Positions 16,422 through 24,908 of a stretch of 64,000 nt of DNA are shown here, one piece after another. The DNA is from CAVWDU01 sp963840725 (GTDB taxonomy: Bacteria > Pseudomonadota > Gammaproteobacteria > Pseudomonadales > Halieaceae): NCBI GenBank assembly GCA_963840725.1, contig CAWIZY010000016.1, forward strand, positions 1,116,001 to 1,180,000, given 5' to 3'. The notes under the pieces were generated by a model that had not been told where the DNA came from, searched no databases, and saw only the letters and a list, made by a program, of their open reading frames with translations. Each line of letters begins with the position of its first letter. Within the stretch, counting starts at the first letter, position 1. Made by a program: the position numbers and the translations under genes.

Positions 16422-17330
16422 ATGGTGAGCAAGAAGCGCGGATTGGGTCGTGGTCTCGATGCCTTGCTGGGCGCGAACAACGGTACCACAAGCGCTCCCG
16501 GGGAGGCGCCCTCATTCGGAGATCTGGCGCCTGTGAGCGATGAAGATCACCCGGAGCGTAACCTGCGGGAGCTGCCCGTGGACCTGATACAGCGCGGCAA
16601 GTACCAGCCACGCAGGGACATGGACCCGGAATCCCTGCAGGAGTTGGCTGACAGCATCCGTGCTCAGGGCGTAATGCAGCCGATAGTGGTGCGACCCATT
16701 TCCGACAGTCGCTATGAAATTATTGCGGGGGAACGACGCTGGCGAGCGACTCAACTCGCCGGACTCGATACCATCCCGGCCTTGATCAGGGACGTTCCCG
16801 ATGAGGCCGCTGTGGCCATGTCCCTGATTGAAAACATTCAGCGGGAGGACCTCAATCCGATTGAGGAGGCAATGGCCCTGCAGCGTCTGCAGCAGGAATT
16901 CGAATTGACCCAGCAGGAAGTGGCAACCGCTGTAGGCAAGTCCCGCTCCACAGTGACCAACCTGTTGCGTCTCATGACTTTGCAGGAGGATGTTCGCAAG
17001 TTGCTCGAACATGGCGACCTGGAAATGGGCCATGCCCGGGCGCTGCTCGGACTGGACGCTACGGATCAGTCACAGGCGGCCCGCAACGTGGTTTCGCGCG
17101 GATTGTCGGTGCGCCAGACTGAGGCCTTGGTGCGACGTCTTCAGGCTGGAGACGCGGCACCGGTCGCGGCAGTCGCAGTGGATCCGAATATCCGCCGATT
17201 GCAGGACGATCTCTCACAACGGCTGGGTACGCGTGTGGCCATTACTGACAATGGCCGCGGCAAGGGTACGCTGGTGCTCACCTATAATAGTCTCGATGAG
17301 CTGGACGGGATCCTCAGTCACATAAAATAA
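16422..17330 (+). CDS. parB: Chromosome partitioning protein ParB (Spo0J)
   Basis: Binds parS sites near the origin and spreads as a CTP-dependent clamp. The 302-residue protein begins MVSKKRGLGRGLDALLG, has the CTP-binding domain with GKYQPRRDMDPESLQELADSI and GERRWRA, then the helix-turn-helix region (LTQQEVATAVGKSRSTVTNLLRL) and a C-terminal dimerisation domain. ATG at 16422 has AAGGAG 8 bases upstream; the GTG at 16404 overlaps the end of parA and is less likely. No good parS 16-mer was found in the window. Confidence 0.96.
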   Translation: MVSKKRGLGRGLDALLGANNGTTSAPGEAPSFGDLAPVSDEDHPERNLRELPVDLIQRGKYQPRRDMDPESLQELADSIRAQGVMQPIVVRPISDSRYEIIAGERRWRATQLAGLDTIPALIRDVPDEAAVAMSLIENIQREDLNPIEEAMALQRLQQEFELTQQEVATAVGKSRSTVTNLLRLMTLQEDVRKLLEHGDLEMGHARALLGLDATDQSQAARNVVSRGLSVRQTEALVRRLQAGDAAPVAAVAVDPNIRRLQDDLSQRLGTRVAITDNGRGKGTLVLTYNSLDELDGILSHIK

Positions 17331-17401
17331 GCCACACCAGGAGCGGGCCCCGCCTTGAAGCCCCACAGTATGTTGGGCCAAAGCGCGGGTTCAACCACTA
17401 T

Positions 17402-17425
17402 ATAGTCCAGTGTGATAGTCCAGTG
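17402..17425. repeat. 13-base-period direct repeat upstream of the atp promoter
   Basis: ATAGTCCAGTG occurs twice (17402-17412 and 17415-17425), about 95 bases upstream of the -35 box of the atp promoter. It could be a pair of protein sites or a small tandem duplication. Confidence 0.6.
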
Positions 17426-17517
17426 CGGTAGAGTGGTGTCCGTTTATCCAGCTTTCGCGGGGTAAGCCCGGTGTGCTGACGCAATGACGTTTAGCGCCAA
17501 CAGTCGCCATTGGAGCC

Positions 17518-17546
17518 TTGAACCGTGCCCGGTTCCCCCCTATAAT
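17518..17546 (+). promoter_or_regulatory. Sigma-70 promoter of the atp operon
   Basis: The -35 box TTGAAC (17518-17523) and a perfect -10 box TATAAT (17541-17546) are separated by 17 bases. Transcription would start near 17553, leaving a leader of about 50 bases before atpI. Confidence 0.8.
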
Positions 17547-17602
17547 GCGCGCGCTCGAAACGAGGATCGTAGGGCGTGTAAGTTTGGCATCGGGAGCCTG
17601 GC

Positions 17603-18025
17603 ATGGCGTTACAAAATGGCGCCGAGATACCCCGCCCACCCGTCCACAGAATCACCCTCGTTCAGCTCGCAGTCCTAGTTCCACTTAGCCTGACCATGCT
17701 GGCGTTTAGTAAGACAGGGGCCTTGTCGGTTCTGTGCGGTGGCCTTGTGGCAGTAATACCCCAGGCGTACTTCGCGACAGTGGCGTTTCGTTGGCGTGGG
17801 GCCCGGTCAGCCAGGGAAATTGCCCACTCCAGCTATTTGGGAGAAGTGGGCAAGTTTCTGCTGAGTATTGCCGGTTTTGCGGTTGTGTTTGCAGCTGTGA
17901 GGCCGATAGATGGCTTGGCAGTGTTTAGCGGTTATGTGCTGATGTTGGCACTACAGATTATCGGCAGCTGGTGGTTGCTCAGAGAGCTACCAGCACCAAT
18001 GAACAAACGTAAGAGCGTTAATTGA
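17603..18025 (+). CDS. atpI: ATP synthase protein I (AtpI)
   Basis: A small inner-membrane protein of 140 residues with four hydrophobic segments, encoded first in the atp operon. AtpI is thought to help c-ring assembly or membrane insertion and is not part of the finished enzyme. The gene has GGGAG 7 bases before its ATG and its TGA stop overlaps the ATG of atpB by one base (TGATG), which indicates translational coupling. Confidence 0.88.
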   Translation: MALQNGAEIPRPPVHRITLVQLAVLVPLSLTMLAFSKTGALSVLCGGLVAVIPQAYFATVAFRWRGARSAREIAHSSYLGEVGKFLLSIAGFAVVFAAVRPIDGLAVFSGYVLMLALQIIGSWWLLRELPAPMNKRKSVN

Positions 18026-18903
18026 TGGCAGGCGATAACCAGACTGTATCGGAATACATAGTCCACCATTTGACTAACCTGACCTATGGCAAGTTGCCTG
18101 AGGGATTTGATCGCGCAGACGGTAGCGTGATCGGCGAGGGTGGCCAGTGGGTTATGGCGCATGGTGCGGAAGAAGCGGCGGCCATGGGTTTCAATGCCAT
18201 CCATATTGACAGCATGCTGTGGTCAATCGGCCTGGGTCTGGTTTTTTGCTGGATATTCTATCGGGTAGCGCAGAAGGCTGAATCAGGCGTGCCCAGTGGC
18301 ATGGTGAACGCGATGGAAATGGTGGTTGAGTTTGTTGACAGCACCGTTCGCGACACATTTCACGGTCACAACAAGCTGATCGCGCCGCTGGCTTTGACCA
18401 TCTTTGTCTGGGTCTTTTTGATGAACCTGATGGATCTGATACCCGTGGATCTGATACCGATGGCGCTGAGCCTGGTCGGGGTCGAGTACCAGAAGATTGT
18501 GCCGTCTACGGACCCCAATATCACGATGGGAATGGCCCTGGGTGTCTTTGTTTTGATGCTCTATTACTCGGTCAAGGTCAAGGGCTTTGGTTTTGTGAAG
18601 GAGCTGACGCTCAATCCCTTCAACCACTGGCTGTTCATTCCTATCAACTTGTTCATGGAAGTGGTTGGCCTGCTGGCCAAGCCCTTCTCGCTGGGGCTGC
18701 GGCTGTTCGGCAACATGTACGCTGGCGAGATGATTTTTATCCTCATCGCCGCCCTGTTCAGTGCAGGGATTGCATGGATGGCTCCTGCTGGATTGCTGCA
18801 GATCGGATGGTCAATATTCCACATCCTGGTGATTACCCTGCAGGCATTTATTTTTATGGTGCTGACGATCGTGTATCTCAGCATGGCTCACGAAGATCAT
18901 TGA
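18025..18903 (+). CDS. atpB: F0F1 ATP synthase subunit a
   Basis: Forms the two proton half-channels beside the c-ring. The 292-residue protein has five to six membrane segments. The essential arginine is in PFSLGLRLFGNMYAGEM, and NPFNHWLFIPINLFMEVV is a further conserved block. The start is the ATG overlapping the atpI stop; a TTG one codon earlier is less likely. The N-terminal 60 residues are longer than in E. coli, as is common in marine gammaproteobacteria. Confidence 0.97.
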   Translation: MAGDNQTVSEYIVHHLTNLTYGKLPEGFDRADGSVIGEGGQWVMAHGAEEAAAMGFNAIHIDSMLWSIGLGLVFCWIFYRVAQKAESGVPSGMVNAMEMVVEFVDSTVRDTFHGHNKLIAPLALTIFVWVFLMNLMDLIPVDLIPMALSLVGVEYQKIVPSTDPNITMGMALGVFVLMLYYSVKVKGFGFVKELTLNPFNHWLFIPINLFMEVVGLLAKPFSLGLRLFGNMYAGEMIFILIAALFSAGIAWMAPAGLLQIGWSIFHILVITLQAFIFMVLTIVYLSMAHEDH

Positions 18904-18945
18904 TTTAATATTTTCTAACCATTGCTTAAACCTTAGGAGAAAAAC

Positions 18946-19176
18946 ATGCCTGAATTAATTTACGTTGCTGCCGCGATCATGATGGGCCTCGGTGGCCTGG
19001 GTGCCGCGATCGGAGTGGGTTTGCTCGGCGGAAAACTGATTGAAGGGTCGGCCAGGCAGCCAGAGCTGGCACCCAAGCTGCAGGTGACTTTTTTCCTGGG
19101 TGCCGGTCTGGTCGACGCGATCCCCATTATTGGTGTGGGTATCGCTATGTACCTGATTTTTGTTGTCGCCGGTTAG
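18946..19176 (+). CDS. atpE: F0F1 ATP synthase subunit c
   Basis: A 76-residue hairpin of two membrane helices that builds the rotor ring. The first helix has the GLGGLGAAIGVGLLGG glycine pattern, and the loop carries the conserved RQPEL. The second helix has the proton-binding aspartate in AGLVDAIPIIGVG. No sodium-binding residue set was noticed, so proton coupling is likely. A clear TAGGAG precedes the ATG, as expected for a highly translated subunit. Confidence 0.97.
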   Translation: MPELIYVAAAIMMGLGGLGAAIGVGLLGGKLIEGSARQPELAPKLQVTFFLGAGLVDAIPIIGVGIAMYLIFVVAG

Positions 19177-19236
19177 TGACCGTCGCGTGAATGCCGGACT
19201 CCAGGTTCGGCACCACCAAGCACAGAGGAGCAAGGC

Positions 19237-19707
19237 GTGAACATTAACCTTACGCTTATCGGGCAGATGATTGCATTTGTCTGCTTTGTCGTGTTCTGCA
19301 TGAAGTACGTATGGCCGCCAATACTTGCTGCCATGAGCGAGCGCGAGAACAAGATTGCAGATGGCCTGGCAGCGGCCGATCGCGCCAGCCACGACCTTGA
19401 GCTGGCCCAGGAAAAGGCCGTAGAGCGGATGAAGCAGGCCAAAGAAGAGGCCGGCGGGATCATTGATTCTGCCAACAAGCGGGCAGGTCAGATCGTAGAG
19501 GAAGCCAAGGACGCTGCGGTTGTTGAAGCCGAGCGCGTCAAGGCATCCGCCCATGCTGAGATCGAGCAGGAACGGAACCGGGCCAAGGAGCAACTGCGCG
19601 GTCAGGTCGCTGCTCTGTCCGTGGCCGGCGCCGAAAAAATACTCGCCGCGACAATCGACCAGGAGGCCCACGCCGATATGGTCGAGAAACTCGCTGCAGA
19701 ACTGTAG
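19237..19707 (+). CDS. atpF: F0F1 ATP synthase subunit b
   Basis: The peripheral stalk subunit: one N-terminal membrane helix (residues 1-30, starting MNINLTLIGQMIAFVCFVVF) followed by a long charged helix of about 120 residues. The 156-residue length equals that of E. coli subunit b. The start is GTG with GAGGAG upstream. atpH follows after 12 bases. Confidence 0.97.
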   Translation: MNINLTLIGQMIAFVCFVVFCMKYVWPPILAAMSERENKIADGLAAADRASHDLELAQEKAVERMKQAKEEAGGIIDSANKRAGQIVEEAKDAAVVEAERVKASAHAEIEQERNRAKEQLRGQVAALSVAGAEKILAATIDQEAHADMVEKLAAEL

Positions 19708-19719
19708 GGCTTAGCGTTC

Positions 19720-20256
19720 ATGGCAGAATTGAGAACATTGGCTCGTCCCTATGCGCGTGCGGCATTCGAACATGCGCGCGACCAGGACGCATTGGCGAGG
19801 TGGTCCACGCAGCTGAATATTGCAGCCGCAGTGGCGGAGACGGAGACAGTGGCAGAACTGCTGAATAATCCCTCCCTCACCGGTGAACGGCGTGCGGAGA
19901 TCCTGGCGGATGTCTGTGGCGATGCACTGGATAGCGACAGCCGGAGCTTTCTGTCAATTCTTTCTGCGAATGACAGGCTGGGGCTGCTGCGGCAAATCAG
20001 CGAGCAGTTCGATCAGCTCAAGGCCAATCTGGAAAAGACCGTCGATGTCGAGGTGATATCTGCTTTTGATCTGGCGGATGCGACCCGAGACCGGCTCGCA
20101 GATGTACTGAGTAAAAAATTCCAGCGAGAGGTCAAGGTGAGTACCTCGACAGACAGCGATTTGCTGGGTGGTGTATTAATCAGGGCCGGCGATCTGGTGA
20201 TCGATGGGTCCGTGCGTGGCAAGCTGAACAAGCTTGCCGATGCAATGAATTCGTAG
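19720..20256 (+). CDS. atpH: F0F1 ATP synthase subunit delta
   Basis: The 178-residue delta subunit joins the peripheral stalk to the top of F1. The N-terminal helical bundle begins ELRTLARPYARAAFEHARDQ, and the C-terminal part has the conserved DSDLLGGVLIRAGDLVIDGSVRGKL. It is the fifth gene of the operon, 16 bases before atpA. Confidence 0.97.
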   Translation: MAELRTLARPYARAAFEHARDQDALARWSTQLNIAAAVAETETVAELLNNPSLTGERRAEILADVCGDALDSDSRSFLSILSANDRLGLLRQISEQFDQLKANLEKTVDVEVISAFDLADATRDRLADVLSKKFQREVKVSTSTDSDLLGGVLIRAGDLVIDGSVRGKLNKLADAMNS

Positions 20257-20272
20257 GATTGAGGAACAGAGC

Positions 20273-21817
20273 ATGCAGCAACTGAATCCATCAGAAATCA
20301 GCGATCTCATCAAGCAGCGTATTGATCAGCTTGATGTCAGCTCTGAGGCCCGCAATGAGGGAACCGTCGTATCGGTTACCGATGGCATCATCCGGATACA
20401 TGGCCTCGCTGAGGTGATGTATGGAGAGATGATCGAATTTGAGGGCGGTATCTTTGGTATGGCACTCAACCTGGAGCGCGACTCGGTAGGCGCGGTCGTC
20501 CTGGGTGACTACAAAACGCTGGCCGAGGGTCAGTCCTGTACCTGTACCGGCCGGATTCTCGAAGTACCGGTTGGACCGGAGTTGCAGGGCCGTGTCGTTG
20601 ACGCACTGGGGGTGCCCATAGACGGCAAGGGTCCAGTGGACGCGGCGATGACCGATGCCCTGGAAAAAGTGGCTCCCGGTGTTATCGCCCGTCAGTCTGT
20701 AGATCAGCCGGTACAGATCGGCCTCAAGGCCATCGATGCCATGGTGCCAATCGGTCGTGGCCAGCGAGAGCTGATTATTGGCGATCGCCAGATCGGTAAA
20801 ACTGCGATTGCAGTGGACGCCATCATCAACCAGAAAGGCACAGGCATCAAATGCGTGTATGTCGCTGTAGGCCAGAAGGCCTCTTCTGTGGCTGCTGTGG
20901 TGCGCAAGCTGGAAGAGCACGGTGCAATGGAGCATACCATTGTTGTTGCGGCGACAGCGTCCGATCCCGCCGCGATGCAGTTTCTTGCGCCATTTGCTGG
21001 ATGCACCATGGGAGAGTACTACCGGGATCGCGGCGAAGACGCACTGATCATCTACGATGACCTCACTAAACAGGCCTGGGCGTACCGCCAGATCTCCTTG
21101 TTGCTGAGACGTCCGCCAGGCCGTGAAGCGTATCCGGGCGACGTGTTTTACTTGCACTCGCGACTGCTCGAACGCGCAGCTCGGGTAAACGCCGACTATG
21201 TAGAAAACTTCACTAACGGCGAGGTGAAGGGCAAGACCGGGTCGCTGACCGCGCTGCCGGTTATCGAGACCCAGGCCGGTGACGTGTCGGCCTTCGTACC
21301 GACCAATGTCATCTCTATCACCGACGGCCAGATTTTCCTTGAGGCGGATATGTTCAACGCCGGTATTCGTCCAGCAATGAACGCGGGTATTTCCGTTTCC
21401 AGGGTCGGTGGCGCTGCGCAGGCCAAAATCATGAAGAAGTTGTCGGGCGGTGTGCGTACAGCCCTGGCCCAGTATCGAGAGCTGGCGGCCTTCTCCCAGT
21501 TCGCCTCCGATCTTGACGACGCTACCAAGGCGCAGTTGGACCACGGTGAGCGGGTGACCGAATTAATGAAGCAGAAGCAGTACTCTCCCCAGAGCATCGC
21601 GGAAATGGGCCTGCTTCTTTATGCCGCCAACGAAGGCCATCTTGCCGACGTGGAGGTCAGTAAAATTGGTGACTTCGAAGAGGCACTGCTGTCGTATATG
21701 CATGCCGAGCACAGCGACCTGATGAGCTCCCTGGTCGAAAGCGGGGACTATAACGACGAGATTGCCTCCACTTTCAAGGCAGCAATCGAGAAGTTCAAAG
21801 CTACACAAACCTGGTAA
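20273..21817 (+). CDS. atpA: F0F1 ATP synthase subunit alpha
   Basis: The non-catalytic nucleotide-binding subunit of F1, 514 residues (E. coli: 513). The P-loop is GDRQIGKTAIAVDAI; ALIIYDDLTKQAWAYRQISLLLRRPPGREAYPGDVFYLHSRLLERAA is split here by family landmarks and contains the expected catalytic-interface arginine region. The C-terminal helical bundle is complete. A shadow frame on the other strand across most of this gene is not coding. Confidence 0.98.
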   Translation: MQQLNPSEISDLIKQRIDQLDVSSEARNEGTVVSVTDGIIRIHGLAEVMYGEMIEFEGGIFGMALNLERDSVGAVVLGDYKTLAEGQSCTCTGRILEVPVGPELQGRVVDALGVPIDGKGPVDAAMTDALEKVAPGVIARQSVDQPVQIGLKAIDAMVPIGRGQRELIIGDRQIGKTAIAVDAIINQKGTGIKCVYVAVGQKASSVAAVVRKLEEHGAMEHTIVVAATASDPAAMQFLAPFAGCTMGEYYRDRGEDALIIYDDLTKQAWAYRQISLLLRRPPGREAYPGDVFYLHSRLLERAARVNADYVENFTNGEVKGKTGSLTALPVIETQAGDVSAFVPTNVISITDGQIFLEADMFNAGIRPAMNAGISVSRVGGAAQAKIMKKLSGGVRTALAQYRELAAFSQFASDLDDATKAQLDHGERVTELMKQKQYSPQSIAEMGLLLYAANEGHLADVEVSKIGDFEEALLSYMHAEHSDLMSSLVESGDYNDEIASTFKAAIEKFKATQTW

Positions 21818-21833
21818 TCCAGAGGATCGGAAG

Positions 21834-22697
21834 ATGGCAGCCGGAAAAGAGATTCGTACTAAAATCTCGAGTATCCGCAGTACGCAGAAGATCACCAGTG
21901 CCATGGAAATGGTGGCGGCGAGCAAGATGCGTAAAGCGCAGGATCGGATGGATTTGGGTAAGCCCTACGCTCGGCGTATTCGCTGTGTAGTGGGCCATCT
22001 CGCCAATTCTGCCCCGGAGTACCAGCATATTTACATGCAGGAACGGGAGGTGAAGCGGGTTGGGTTCATTCTGGTCTCTACCGATCGGGGGCTGTGTGGT
22101 GGTCTGAACATTAACCTGTTCAAAGCCACCATCCGGGCGATGAAGGAGTGGAATGAGCAGAATATAGAGATCGACCTGTGCCTGATCGGTGCCAAGGCAG
22201 CCGCCTTCTTCGGAAGCTACGGCGGGAATGTCGTGGCTGCAGTGCGTGATATCGGGGAAGAGCCTTCGTTGGCCGACCTGATAGGCGGTGTCAAAACCAT
22301 GCTGGACGCCTATGAAGCCGGCACAATTGACCGGCTGTATCTGGTGGGGAATCAGTTTGTTAACACCATGACCCAGGAGCCCAGAGTTGCGCAACTGTTG
22401 CCCCTGGAGGCGGACGGTGACGACGAAATGCAGCATCACTGGGATTACATTTACGAGCCCGATGCAAAGGAACTGCTGGAAGGCCTGCTGACCCGTTACA
22501 TAGAGTCACAGGTTTATCAGGCTGTGGTAGAAAACGGTGCTTGTGAACAGGCCTCGCGAATGCTGGCAATGAAAAACGCCACCGAGAATGCCGGAGAGTT
22601 GATCGATGACCTGCAGCTCATCTACAACAAGGCCCGTCAATCCGCAATTACGCAGGAACTGTCTGAAATCGTCAGCGGTGCTGCGGCGATCAGTTAG
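21834..22697 (+). CDS. atpG: F0F1 ATP synthase subunit gamma
   Basis: The central rotor shaft, 287 residues. It starts MAAGKEIRTKISSIRSTQKI, has STDRGLCGGLN in the middle and ends with the conserved long helix containing NATENAGELIDDLQLIYNK. ATG at 21834 has an AGAGGA-type site upstream; extending the frame back to 21762 would run into the end of atpA. A 98-base gap follows before atpD, the longest gap in the operon. Confidence 0.97.
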   Translation: MAAGKEIRTKISSIRSTQKITSAMEMVAASKMRKAQDRMDLGKPYARRIRCVVGHLANSAPEYQHIYMQEREVKRVGFILVSTDRGLCGGLNINLFKATIRAMKEWNEQNIEIDLCLIGAKAAAFFGSYGGNVVAAVRDIGEEPSLADLIGGVKTMLDAYEAGTIDRLYLVGNQFVNTMTQEPRVAQLLPLEADGDDEMQHHWDYIYEPDAKELLEGLLTRYIESQVYQAVVENGACEQASRMLAMKNATENAGELIDDLQLIYNKARQSAITQELSEIVSGAAAIS

Positions 22698-22795
22698 TGT
22701 GGCGCCAGGAATACTCCCGGACCGGACTTTTGGGCTGAGCGCCCGGGTTACGGCCTGAATCAGAAGACTCGAATTATGAAGCAGAGGATCCGAAC

Positions 22796-24193
22796 ATGAG
22801 CAGCGGACGAATCGTACAAATCATCGGTGCCGTTATCGACGTGGAGTTTCCGCGGGAGGAAGTTCCCAAGGTCTACCACGCACTGAAGGTCAGCGACAAA
22901 GATCTGACCCTGGAAGTCCAGCAGCAGCTGGGCGATGGAGTAGTCCGCGCAATTGCGATGGGCTCGTCCGAGGGTGTCAGTCGAGGACTGGCAGTGGAGA
23001 ATACCGGCAGCCCCATCATGGTGCCAGTTGGACTGGAGACCCTGGGCCGCATTATGGACGTGCTCGGCAATCCCATTGATGAGTGCGGGCCGATAGGCGA
23101 GCAGGAGCGTGCTTCTATTCACCGCAAGGCGCCGGCCTATGATGAGCTGTCGGCGTCCGATGAGTTGCTGGAGACCGGCATCAAGGTTATCGACCTGGTT
23201 TGTCCCTTTGCCAAAGGCGGTAAAGTGGGACTGTTCGGTGGTGCGGGCGTGGGCAAGACCGTTAACATGATGGAATTGATTAATAACATTGCAACAGAGC
23301 ACTCCGGACTCTCGGTATTTGCCGGTGTGGGAGAGCGTACTCGAGAGGGTAACGACTTCTACTACGAGATGCAGGAGTCGAAAGTCGTCGACGTGGAGAA
23401 CTTCAGTAATTCCAAGGTAGCTATGGTGTACGGCCAGATGAATGAGCCGCCCGGCAACCGCCTCCGGGTCGCATTGACCGGCCTGACCATGGCTGAGAAA
23501 TTTCGCGATGAAGGCAGGGATGTTCTTTTGTTCGTCGATAACATTTACCGTTATACGCTGGCGGGCACCGAAGTGTCTGCGCTCCTCGGGCGTATGCCTT
23601 CTGCGGTGGGCTATCAGCCGACTCTGGCGGAAGAGATGGGTGTGTTGCAGGAGCGGATTACTTCGACCAAGGTGGGTTCTATTACCTCGATCCAGGCCGT
23701 CTACGTCCCAGCGGACGACCTCACCGACCCCTCCCCGGCAACGACTTTTGCTCACCTCGACTCCACCGTTGTGTTGTCACGGGATATTGCTGCCAAGGGT
23801 ATTTACCCGGCGGTAGATCCGCTGGACTCGACCTCTCGCCAGCTCGACCCGCTCATTATCGGCAGTGATCACTATGACACTGCTCGTGGCGTGCAGTCGG
23901 TATTGCAGCGCTATAAAGAGCTGAAAGACATCATCGCTATCCTCGGGATGGACGAGCTGTCAGAGGAAGACAAGCAGACCGTTAACCGGGCGCGTAAAAT
24001 CGAACGTTTTCTGTCACAGCCCTTTCACGTGGCAGAGGTTTTCACGGGCTCGCCGGGCAAATATGTGTCCCTCAAGGACACTATCATCGGCTTCAAGGGC
24101 ATTCTCGCCGGTGAATATGATCACCTGCCCGAGCAGGCGTTCTACATGGTCGGCAGCATTGACGAGGCTGTAGAAAAAGCGAAGAACCTCTAA
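22796..24193 (+). CDS. atpD: F0F1 ATP synthase subunit beta
   Basis: The catalytic subunit of F1, 465 residues. The P-loop is GGAGVGKTVNMMELI, the catalytic glutamate lies in GVGERTREGND, and Walker B is VLLFVDNIYRYT. The segment YVPADDLTDPSPATTFAHLD and the DELSEED motif are intact. An AGAGGA sequence precedes the ATG. A TTTCACGTG inside the coding sequence near 24023 resembles half a parS site but is explained by the conserved residues PFHVAE. Confidence 0.98.
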   Translation: MSSGRIVQIIGAVIDVEFPREEVPKVYHALKVSDKDLTLEVQQQLGDGVVRAIAMGSSEGVSRGLAVENTGSPIMVPVGLETLGRIMDVLGNPIDECGPIGEQERASIHRKAPAYDELSASDELLETGIKVIDLVCPFAKGGKVGLFGGAGVGKTVNMMELINNIATEHSGLSVFAGVGERTREGNDFYYEMQESKVVDVENFSNSKVAMVYGQMNEPPGNRLRVALTGLTMAEKFRDEGRDVLLFVDNIYRYTLAGTEVSALLGRMPSAVGYQPTLAEEMGVLQERITSTKVGSITSIQAVYVPADDLTDPSPATTFAHLDSTVVLSRDIAAKGIYPAVDPLDSTSRQLDPLIIGSDHYDTARGVQSVLQRYKELKDIIAILGMDELSEEDKQTVNRARKIERFLSQPFHVAEVFTGSPGKYVSLKDTIIGFKGILAGEYDHLPEQAFYMVGSIDEAVEKAKNL

Positions 24194-24232
24194 AAACCTG
24201 CTAGGCCAACGAATGTTCCCGGGAGAATTAGC

Positions 24233-24661
24233 ATGGCGATGACAATACACTGCGATATCGTCAGTGCCGAGGAGGAAATCTACTCTGGCCTGATTGAAAT
24301 GCTGGTGGCCACGGGCGAAATGGGAGAGATGGGCGTGAGCTACGGCCATGCTCCATTGCTCACCGCCCTGGTTCCAGGGCCGGTTCGGGTCGTGACCAAG
24401 GCCGGCGAGGAGCATGTGTACTACGTGTCCGGCGGTTTTCTCGAAGTTCAACCTGGCGTGGTGTCCATTCTTGCCGATACGGCCCTGCGAGCCGGTGATG
24501 TCGACGAAGCGGCAGCCGAGGAGGCACGTAGAGAGGCGGAGCACGCCCTCGCGAACCAAAGTGGCGACTTTGACTATGGCCGCGCCTCAGCGCAGCTTGC
24601 AGAGGCCGCTGCACAGCTGGCTACCCTGCGAAAAATGCGCAACAGAGCTGGCCGGGGCTAG
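24233..24661 (+). CDS. atpC: F0F1 ATP synthase subunit epsilon
   Basis: The 142-residue epsilon subunit inhibits ATP hydrolysis and couples the rotor. The N-terminal beta-sandwich has VSAEEEIYSGLIEMLVATGEMGEMGV and GHAPLLTAL, and a C-terminal two-helix part is present. It is the last gene of atpIBEFHAGDC. The 247-base gap to glmU shows no convincing terminator. Confidence 0.96.
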   Translation: MAMTIHCDIVSAEEEIYSGLIEMLVATGEMGEMGVSYGHAPLLTALVPGPVRVVTKAGEEHVYYVSGGFLEVQPGVVSILADTALRAGDVDEAAAEEARREAEHALANQSGDFDYGRASAQLAEAAAQLATLRKMRNRAGRG

Positions 24662-24908
24662 GGCGCCTCGGCCCTGCACCCGGTCTTTATTCGACTTCTG
24701 GCAGCGCTCCGGCCGGGTCCGTAGCGGGCCTACCCGCGCTGCCACACACTTCTCTCGGGCTCGCACTGAGCCACACCCAAGTCGGCGATATTTTTTGTGA
24801 TCCACCCCGCTGTTTTGGGAATACTGGGCTTTACTCCGCCCGGCTCCGCAGAATAATCTGGTACGACTCGTACTCCCAGTGCGCTATTTTAATTGAGAAC
24901 GAACCCTT

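Noticed and set aside
20291..21544. 417-codon open frame on the minus strand across atpA
   Set aside because: It is fully antisense to the conserved atpA gene, resembles no family and is explained by codon bias of atpA.
22760..23755. 331-codon open frame on the minus strand across atpD
   Set aside because: Shadow of the conserved atpD coding sequence; no independent start site or family features.
24021..24036. parS-like TTTCACGTG
   Set aside because: Partial match inside atpD that is explained by conserved residues.
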